DNA of 64,000 nt from NCBI GenBank assembly GCA_013115135.1, contig JABANP010000151.1, positions 1 to 64,000 of the forward strand, given 5' to 3'. The position numbers and the translations under genes were made by a program. Position 1 is the stretch's first letter, and the number at the start of each line of letters is the position of its first letter. This DNA is from Perkinsus olseni (taxonomy: Eukaryota; Perkinsozoa; Perkinsida; Perkinsidae). Below, piece after piece: positions 52,001 to 61,000 of this stretch. The notes below the pieces were generated by a model, which saw only the letters and a list, made by a program, of their open reading frames with translations, was not told the DNA's origin and did no database searches.

Positions 52001-55000
52001 CGCAAGTCCAGAGCATCGAGAAGTAGAAAAGCGCATAGATGAGCTGCTCTCGGTCGGCGAACGTCTGCGAGTTCTCATCGTCGTCATCAGTAGTGGGGCG
52101 ACAGTATTTCTCCTCGGAATCTTCGAAGAGGCATTCCATCAGCCGACACGCACTGTCCGCCAGCCAGTTGTCGATCACGGCAACAGGCGTACGCACCGAT
52201 GAGTGCACTCGAGGCAAACTTCGAAGTTGTTCTCAAAAAGATTCCAAATGAAATCCCGATGGTCCTTGCGGATGTAGTCAGGAATCTGATAGTCCAACCA
52301 GGAATGCACAATTGGTTTCCATCCCAAATCCGAGTCAGGCTCCATGAAAACCATACCGCATCGAGACACCGTGGCGGGCGAGGCCACGGCCAAATCACGC
52401 ACTTCGAAGATCATTGTTGTCGTCGGAGACAGCTTGATGATTTCGCCCGAGTTAAGACATAACTTCTTGTTGTCGTCAAGGACAGTGTTCATATTCTCGA
52501 TCCAAATGGCATCCACAGGACCGTCCAGGACGACCCACTGGCGCATATCCGGCGGTCCTTTGCTCGCCGCTCTGACCGCGATGGCGAGTACGCCATCTGT
52601 CCACTCTTGCGTGTTGAGATCAGCTTCACCGTACAGCTGACCCTGCGTGATTGATTTCGGGTTCATGATGTGCTGAGTGACCGGCATGAACATGTCACCA
52701 CCGTCAGCGACAGCGGCGAGGGTGTCCGCCAAGACGTCCTTCACCATGGTCTTTCCTGAGACAAACGAAAACGCCATTGAAGAACGGAAAATACAAAAAT
52801 ACACAGCCGAATCTCAGATTAGAAACACGCGACATTCCTTTCTCCAGCACTCACCGCAAGGAGGAAGACCAACTGTCATGAGCCCGTGTCGGACCATCAC
52901 CGTCTCCCACAACTGTATGACTTTGTTTGTGAACTCGCCAGTAGGCTGGAGCTTCTTGGCAACAGCGCAGGCTTCTACCTGACGCAGCAGGAGAATGATA
53001 TCCTGTAGCGTCGTCTACTCGAAATTTCCACAGAATGGAGGCCACATTTTCCCGAAGCGGTTATTCACTACTTCTCTTCTACCCAGTGCGAACCACAGAG
53101 ATTTCGATCCAGCTGAGCGACAAGTGTCAGTCATACAAACGAGTCTGTCCAATCTTATCGGTCTCCTCTGTTGCCACATGCAGGGCTTGTCATAAACCGG
53201 ATAACTCACGGATAATCAGGCTAAATATCACGCATCGGTGACCCGAGATTTTCTCCTCTCCAAGAGTTGGAGTGGGACGAGTCAGAAGAGAGAGAAGCGA
53301 CCACTAGCACCGTCCATTCTTTCCCATCCTAACCTGCGCGATGAGCGGGCCGTAATCGCTCGGTGGAAGGTGCACTCCGGGGAACAAGTCGCCGATGATA
53401 CCCTTGAAGAGAGGGATGTCCGCACTGGTGAACTTGGGCAAGTTCACGTCCGTGAACGCTCGCAAGGAGATGACATCTTCAGGGTACTGGTCGCCGTACT
53501 TCATCTTCAGCGCACCAGCGGCCACCAGAAGGGACTTCAAACCTCGCATGCCAAAATCGTAGTGATCCTGGGCGGACAGCTGCTCCGAGGAAAGCTTCAA
53601 GGCCTGGGTGGCTTTCACTCCGATGCGTCTGGCGTCCTCGTAACTACACAGAGAACACATGAACCAAAATCACCATCTCTAAGCGGGACAAATGGAGAAT
53701 CACAGTGCATTCTGGCTGGTTGCCAAGGCGATTTGTAGATGCCACAGAGTTGGAGTGCGAGGGGCTACACTAAACTATCCGAGCTTTGAACCATACGGAA
53801 CCACCTCATAGATCTCATTGAACCGCACAGAGGCCGGAGCATCCACAATCGCAAGAACGATTTTTGACGTTCTTCACCAGCCCCGGTTGACCTACCCGAA
53901 CGAGTAAAGGGTGATCTCCGCAATAAGTGCGTAGTTCGGGACCATCATAGCGCAGGGGCGGAAGAGGGCCTTCAGGTTGTCTGGCAGCTCGGAACGTCCA
54001 GCGTAGCCAGGATTCATGGTAATGTTCACAGCGCATGAAGGGATGAGCCTGAACGAATTTCGTGGCGCAGCGGTCATTAGCCGTTGGCAGGCACCTGATC
54101 TCGGTGCCTTCGAAAATGAAAGTCTTGGCTTTCTGTTTGATCGCCAATGATATACACTGGATCTGCTGGGCAATGACGGACAGCACTTCCAAGTTGATAC
54201 GGTTGAACTCATCGAAGCAGCACCATGCACCGGAGCTCGCCAGACCTAAACAACAAAACTCACTTTCATGTCACCGATATTCCCTTGTGGACCCAAACCG
54301 TATTGTACACGTAAAGACAATTCTCAAAATTCACGAGGACCGTTACGAGAGGCCGACCCCCCAGAACGGACCCCTGAGCACTGCGGCCATCCGAGCTCAC
54401 CTTTGAAGAACTTGGCCATCTGCATGTAGTCCATTCCATCAGAACAATTGAAGACAACACACTGGATCGCCAGCGCCTTGGCAAGATCCTTGGTAGACTC
54501 GGTCTTGCCAGTGCCGGCAGGGCCCTCTGGCGCCCCACCATAGTACAGAGCAAACGCTCCCATCAACGTCCTATAGCATCGATCGGTCAGCGGTGTGATG
54601 ACCAGCCTCGGAGTGTTGCCGAGGTACTCAAAACCGTAGAGCAAAGTGGAATTGACAATGGAGACTTGGCATTCCTCCTTTGCATTCATCTCCCCGGTGT
54701 CAACCCGGCGGAAGCTATTAGGTTCCTTCCAGTAGTAGCGAAGCTGACTCAGCCAGTCAAACTCATCCGCAGACTCCACGTTGTTCTTCACGAGGTCGCT
54801 AACGACGTCTCTGGCATGGACGTCAATCGTGACCATCGCTCCCAGCGTAACTCTGGCAAGCTTCGACAGATCCCCTCTGACTAACTGTACAATGTCAAGC
54901 AACTGCTGATTGAGCTTCTTCTCGTAGTCGGCCACTCGCTTAGCATTCAACGCCTCCGTTACTTCCTTGGTCCAGTAGATGCAGTCTGTCGCCAACACCA

Positions 55001-58000
55001 CCTGGCCGGGGTAGTCGATGCACCACGACGTCCGAGGTTTGCAAGCATAGTCCTTGTTGCTGCGCGACACCACATCCGTGAGAGAATCGATCATAGTCTT
55101 CTCAACCTCGACGAGCCACTTTTCGACATTCCCGCGATTCTCAGGAGAATCCACATCCACAATGTTGGTGAAGTCAACAACCTCACCCTCGGCGCTGATC
55201 ATAGCGTTGATGATGGTGGCCGTCTCGTTGAACCGTACGGAAGCTATGCCTTCGAACGCCTTTGCCATGTGGGGCTGCACCAGCGTAGGGTCCTTCGTCT
55301 CAGCGAGAATCGACAACAGATCGGCATCGTTCAGGAAGAAGAATCTGAAAAAGGTTACCACGCTCCTTCTGGGAGGTGCTCACTAGCAGGTGAGAAACTT
55401 CGAGCCGAAGGAAAGGGCATCAACCCACGAGAGGGTCGTCCACTCGTCACGGGCCTAGCGCAGAACTCACCTGGGGAAGTAAAGCCGCTTGGTCTCGAGA
55501 TAGTCCTTCAGGCCCTTCTGGATCTTCTCGAGCTTCTCATTGGCATCTTTAAAATCTTCCACAATGCCGCCCGCAGCCGCCACCCCCAGGCATCCAGGAC
55601 TCCCCTCTACTTGTTTCATCCTCTCCCGGAACGTCACATCAATAGTGGCAAAGCCGCTGCTTTCTTCCGGCAATTGTCGCTTGATGTCATCCGACAGGAA
55701 GATCGGCTCCAACTGCATCCACGTTCGCTGCACGGCTAGACACTCATCGACGAAGTCCTGCAGGTACAGTAAAGTCACCTCCCACTGGAAGCACCTCCTG
55801 CTCGAAAGGCCTGCAGAACGGCGAGGATCTGATCGCCTGTGTCTTGACGATATGGTCGTCAAGGACTGCTTGTATCTCATCAATCCCCTTCAATATCGGA
55901 CATCCGGTTTCCTTGTAGAGAGTTGTCATGAACTCCAGCGGCCCCCAGTCCTTCTTCATGGCCGCCATCGCCTTCTTCAACGAGTGTTCCTTCTGAGCAG
56001 CCGCAGAGATCTCCTCGAAATTCTCCGCAAAATCGAGGACTCCCTTTCTCGAGCATCTGGTGCATGCGGATGTCATCGTAGTCCGCGAACGGCTCGATGC
56101 TCATCTTCTCGAAGAGCTCGTCCCAGTGTCTCGGGAGGATAGCCTCAACGCAGAAGGCCCTCAGGAAGGGGAACTTCACTCGGAAGTCGTCTATTCCGGA
56201 CTTCAGATCTTTAGCGACTTTCTGAGCCTGAAGAGAAGCAACTTCGCAACCCATGCTCTCGTCAGCCCATCACGCAAGAGACGGAAGAGCATCAAAGGCT
56301 ACGGACCGATGTTCCACTGGTGGTTTGAATGAAGCAGAAGTTCCTCACCATCCTGGTGTTGTCACTGTCGAAGCCCTTGATCATCTTATAGCACTCCTTG
56401 AACCAAGAGTCGAGCAATTGCTCAACCTCCTCGGCGTTGATGGATTTCATTGGGTCCTGCTGCCATTGGATTTGGCTCTTTTGGAAACTTATCACTGTGT
56501 TCCATAACCTAACAGACGGGAACATCTAACGGCTGCTTCGCTCCGCTTCCGAAAATCGAACTGAATCGGCCCGCCCAGAGTGCCAACCGTTCACTCACGG
56601 CCTAGCAATGGTAGTGTACACTACCCGACAATGCAACGGCTGCACTACAGTGTATTAAACTGCATTGTGTAGCATTCAGTGCAGCTGGGCAACAGTCGAA
56701 GAGCGCCACGGAAGCAGCAGGAGACCCCGCACCCTCCTCTCACTTGTAATAGCTAGCATAGTCGTCAATCATGCCATCTAGGTCCCAGTAGTCCGTGGGA
56801 GTGAGCCCCAGGAGAGAAGCTCTCGTACGAAAGGACTTCACTTGGTCCACCCCTTGGTCGAGAGCGCTCCGAAGATATTCAACATTGACTTCGTACTCTG
56901 AGGCTCCCTTGGTGTAGTCGTGGCATTCGTGGCGAATGTGATCAAGAATCTGAAGAACGACGAGTTACTGCTGCAATTTCTCACAATAGCGGACTCGAAT
57001 ACATCGTCCGAGGCGCTGGGAACAAATCGCGCACGATTATACCAACCAGTACTATCAACCGGACTAGTGAGAACTGCGAATTATGCCGGGAACGCCTCCC
57101 TCTGGCCGGCCCCGTACGACCTTCTGCCACTTTTTCATGTCGTCCTGGAAAGCTCCTTCCTCCCCTTCCAGCAGAGCGATCTCTGCAATATTCCTGTTCA
57201 CTGTAAAGTGCCACAACCTTATCGTGCTATCATCGCTGCATGTCGCCAGACACTGGCCCTGCGGGGCCCACGCAGCGAACCTCGTAGACGCTATGTGACT
57301 GAGAGAAGCAACCACGATTTCCACAGGAAATGAAGCACACACACTAGTAGATGTTCGACAATAGCAATTTCGCGGGTTCTCACCCAGGCATTGGCTCGGA
57401 TCTCGGCTTGCCGGAGACAGCACTGAAGAGCTGCACAAGGACGTCCTCATTTGCTGATACTATAGTTGCACCGTTGGGAGACCAGGACTGAAAATGCGGC
57501 AATCAAACGCCTGATAGAGAGCCTGGCCTACGGGTCATATTCAGAGAAGGCACTATGAGCCGTTCTACTGAAAGTATTGCTGCAGCCAGTGCCGCGACGA
57601 TCAGAATGAAATGGCTTAGCCTCAATGCGGGTTACCGAAAAATCATCATGATGGCATCATTTGGCGACCCCACGAGGCCTTACCACAAAACTGCTGAGGC
57701 ACTGTATGGGCTCAATGTGAAGAGAGTTATCCACCAAAGTCCAGATCTTAATGGTAGCATCCGTGCTCGCCGTCGCCAACAGCTTGCTGCCTTCGACAGG
57801 ACATAAGGCAATGCACGTGATGCTCTTATTGGGATGACCTGAGGACACTCTCAATTTGCTCAGGGCGAGCCGGCCGAAAGCCATCCTCAGAAAAAGTTAT
57901 AGCTCAAAACACATCAACAAGTTTCGGCTGACGCGACGTTCAGTGCTACTCTAACTCACGAGCCCTCACTTCCCTACCTTCGAAGAGCATAGGATCGCCG

Positions 58001-61000
58001 GGGAGCCTTTCTGGCTCCGGAGGTCCCTCCTCTCCCCAACCGTCTTCCGGCTCTTCCGGTATTGGCAACACTTTCTCTGGTCCCCTCACAGCGTCCAATT
58101 TCACTATGTCCCAAAAACGAATGAAGCCGTCCTTTCCACCGCTGACGACGATATTGTCATCATATGCAGCCGAGCAGTCGACCCAAAGTTGCTCGATTGG
58201 ATCGTCCAGACGACCGTACGGGTTGGCGGCCAACATGGCAAGCTCCTCACCGGACTCGGCGTCCCAAATCCTCAGCGATAGGTCAGTACCAACAGAAAGT
58301 ATCTTCTTGTCCCCGCCGCAGTATGTGAGTGAGTTCACCTCGCCCGTGTGGCCGTGCATCGGCTCTCCATAGCTCGCGCCGGATACCACGTCCCACTGAG
58401 CGATGCTGCCGTCTTCCAACGAGACCGCGAGGATCTTCCCAGACGCGCTGAGCCGAGCGCAGCCAATTGGCTGGCCAGTACTGATGGTCGAGCGCAGGGT
58501 CGAAGTCGGAAGATCCCAGATGCATATGTTCCCATCAGTTCCAGCTGAAATCATCGTGACCTCGTCGCTACACCCGACAAACGGCACGGACTTGCTGTGC
58601 CCGTGCAAGGGGTCTCCTCGTGGAAGAGCGACGGTTGGCCGGAGATAATATGAACAGACTTCGGCTGGCAGACGGACCATAGGTGGGTTCTTTGCGACCT
58701 CGGAATCCTCATCTGAGCCCGCCGGGATCGTCTCCGGTCCAGCAAAATTGAGGACAAGGGAACGAGGGGCGTCCGTGGCGCCACAGAAGTACTCTACTTG
58801 TAGTTTATGGTAGCCAGCCGTGAGCTCACTCTCGTACAGTGCATCCTCCTCGATCGCGAGTTTACCGTCCAGATAGACCTTCGCACATTTGTTTGATTCA
58901 ACACTGAGGGCGTACCTGATGGCATCAAGCGTTACCGTGAGCGAGCAAGCCGTCAAGTAAAAAATGGAATTTTTGCAAACTAGCTCCGAGAATCAGCGAT
59001 CAATTGACGATATCTGACCACGGATCCTGCACGGAACGTTTCAACAAGAAGCTATTCAGCATTTGCGCTGATGCCCGCGACAAGCAGGAGCAGCACGTAC
59101 ACCGCATCCATCGGCAAGAGTTGAAAACATTTTCTCATATGATGAGTTAACGATTCTTCTCCGCCAAAGACGCGCCCGCACATGTGCAAGTCATCTTACT
59201 TTGCTCTCTTCTTCCCACCGCACTTGAGATTGAGGTAAGTCGTGAACCTCGCCGCGAAGGGCTTGCTGAATCTCTCCGGAAGATTCTCCCAAGCGACGCC
59301 CGTTGTCGGCTCGAAATCCAGTTGTTTCTCAACGCGGACAACATCAGGGGACTTGGCTTCTGGAATTCTCCCTCCGAGATCTTCCGAAAAATATTCTCCC
59401 AGAAGCCCTGGTTTGCGGACCACCTGAACAGACCAGTGAGATCGACACCCAAGACAGCTACTTTCACGCTGGGCGGATGCGGAGGTGGGGACGTAGGGGT
59501 AGTGGTTCACAAGGGTTCTTGCTACATAAATACGACCACAGAAGAGCACAATCCCATAATACACCCTCCCAGAGATGACTAAATCTCAGACAGACGCTAG
59601 CTCCTGCTGGCACAAAGTGCCGCGCACCGTCGTCCCGAAGCCGTAGCCGACCGGCTATAGTCGTGATGAGGTTTGCCCGTAGCGGCGGCTCGACAAATGA
59701 GGTTAGCCGAGCAATTCCATGACGGGCAGTGAGGTACGTATCCGACTGACGTCGTATCCTCGCTATACGACAGACATCGAGAGTAGCAAAGAACATGAGC
59801 CCTCATAAGAGCATTGTTAGGAAATCAAGAACTCGACGCTCACCTCCGATTGCTCCAACTGAGTGCTGGAGAACTGCTGCCGGAACCTTCATTTGCTCAT
59901 CCCCTGTATCCGGGCCAGAGTAAAGGAGATTTAGGTAGCCCTGTGAGCCCTCCGACGCCGAAAAGAATCTGCATAGTTGAGCAGAGTGGACGGCCTCCAT
60001 TCGGCAACTCGCCCCACTCCCGAAGCGACTTGCGCATTCGACAATCAGACCGCGGCTCGTTAGCCAGCCAATGACCCCTCACGTCACTCACGTCTACATT
60101 TAACTGCCACACTTACTTCAACGCTAGCTAAGGCGTGAGAAGACTGCTACAGCAGGCAGCAGTCGAGAGCCGTATAGCCATTCCGAGAGGAGATTCCACT
60201 CCGATCGAGGAGCGCAGCGCGGGAAAGCGAGTTCGAGCCTCGAGGCGAGCACACTAGAGCACCGTGCCCTCGCGGTTGAAGTACTTGCCAATTCTAACGC
60301 CTAATCCCGCCCAGCCCCTGCCTACTGAACAGTAACTCTGTGATTCCCAGGCATCAGCTGCGTCGCTCCGCTCGGACTCTCACCCTTATTATCGACCACT
60401 AGTTTATCGTTCACATGCATAAGAGATGGTCCGCCGCTGTCGAGGGTAAACGTATACTCTCCCATCTTAGCAATGACCAAAAATGCCGACCATCTGACTG
60501 CCACGTTTTGGCGCAGTTTTTCGGGCAAATGCCCCCAGCTGTCAGGGCCCTTGCAGATCTCCTGTTCAACGCAAACATGGTCCGGCCGCAATCCCATCAG
60601 ACTCGGCACTCGATCGCCAGCAGTCATCTCGCCAAAACCAAAGTACTCGGTGAAAACACATTCAGGGAAATCTTTCTTCAGCAGAGCTCGTTCGCCCGTA
60701 GCCGTACTAGCGAGAGTCGTCAAAGATATCCTCTCCATGTCTATCATATTCTTGCCGAGATTTAGTTTGATTGCCGTCCTCGTGCGCCCTTCTTTCGGCT
60801 GCGCTATGTTCCACATCCCAACAGCACCCGAGCGGAGACTGCACATCTGGTCCGCTTTCAACACGAGCTCATCCTCAGTCACCTTCCCAGTCGGTTTCCA
60901 TTCCCACACGCCACAAAACTCCATCACAGCATCATTTTCATCCTTCGGACGAACCCAATGAGCGGGAACCTTCTTGTCCATCCCACCGTGGGAGTACACG

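Larger units (their letters stand above)
43001..56949 (-). other. Dynein motor region: linker, AAA1-AAA6, stalk, C terminus
   Basis: The linker begins [35 protein letters not shown], and runs through [10 protein letters not shown] and [20 protein letters not shown]. The AAA1 P-loop [10 protein letters not shown] is at 54,501-54,524, and its Walker [13 protein letters not shown] is near 54,190-54,235. The AAA2 P-loop GLPPCGKT is split by an intron near 52,755-52,875. The AAA3 P-loop GVTGTGKT is at 51,628-51,651, with [10 protein letters not shown] near 51,440-51,470. The AAA4 P-loop VGGSGRK(S) is near 50,430-50,455. The antiparallel Ala/Glu/Lys-rich stalk coiled coils lie at 48,780-49,200 and 48,020-48,400, with the microtubule-binding domain between them ([17 protein letters not shown]). 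The last exon (43,001-43,137) encodes [16 protein letters not shown] and [10 protein letters not shown]. Introns are mostly 45-200 bases. Confidence 0.95.

Noticed and set aside
56740..56742. TGA as the end of a separate upstream gene
   Set aside because: It lies inside the donor GTGAGAGG. Splicing there joins ASYYK to LWNTV, the expected dynein linker sequence, in phase.
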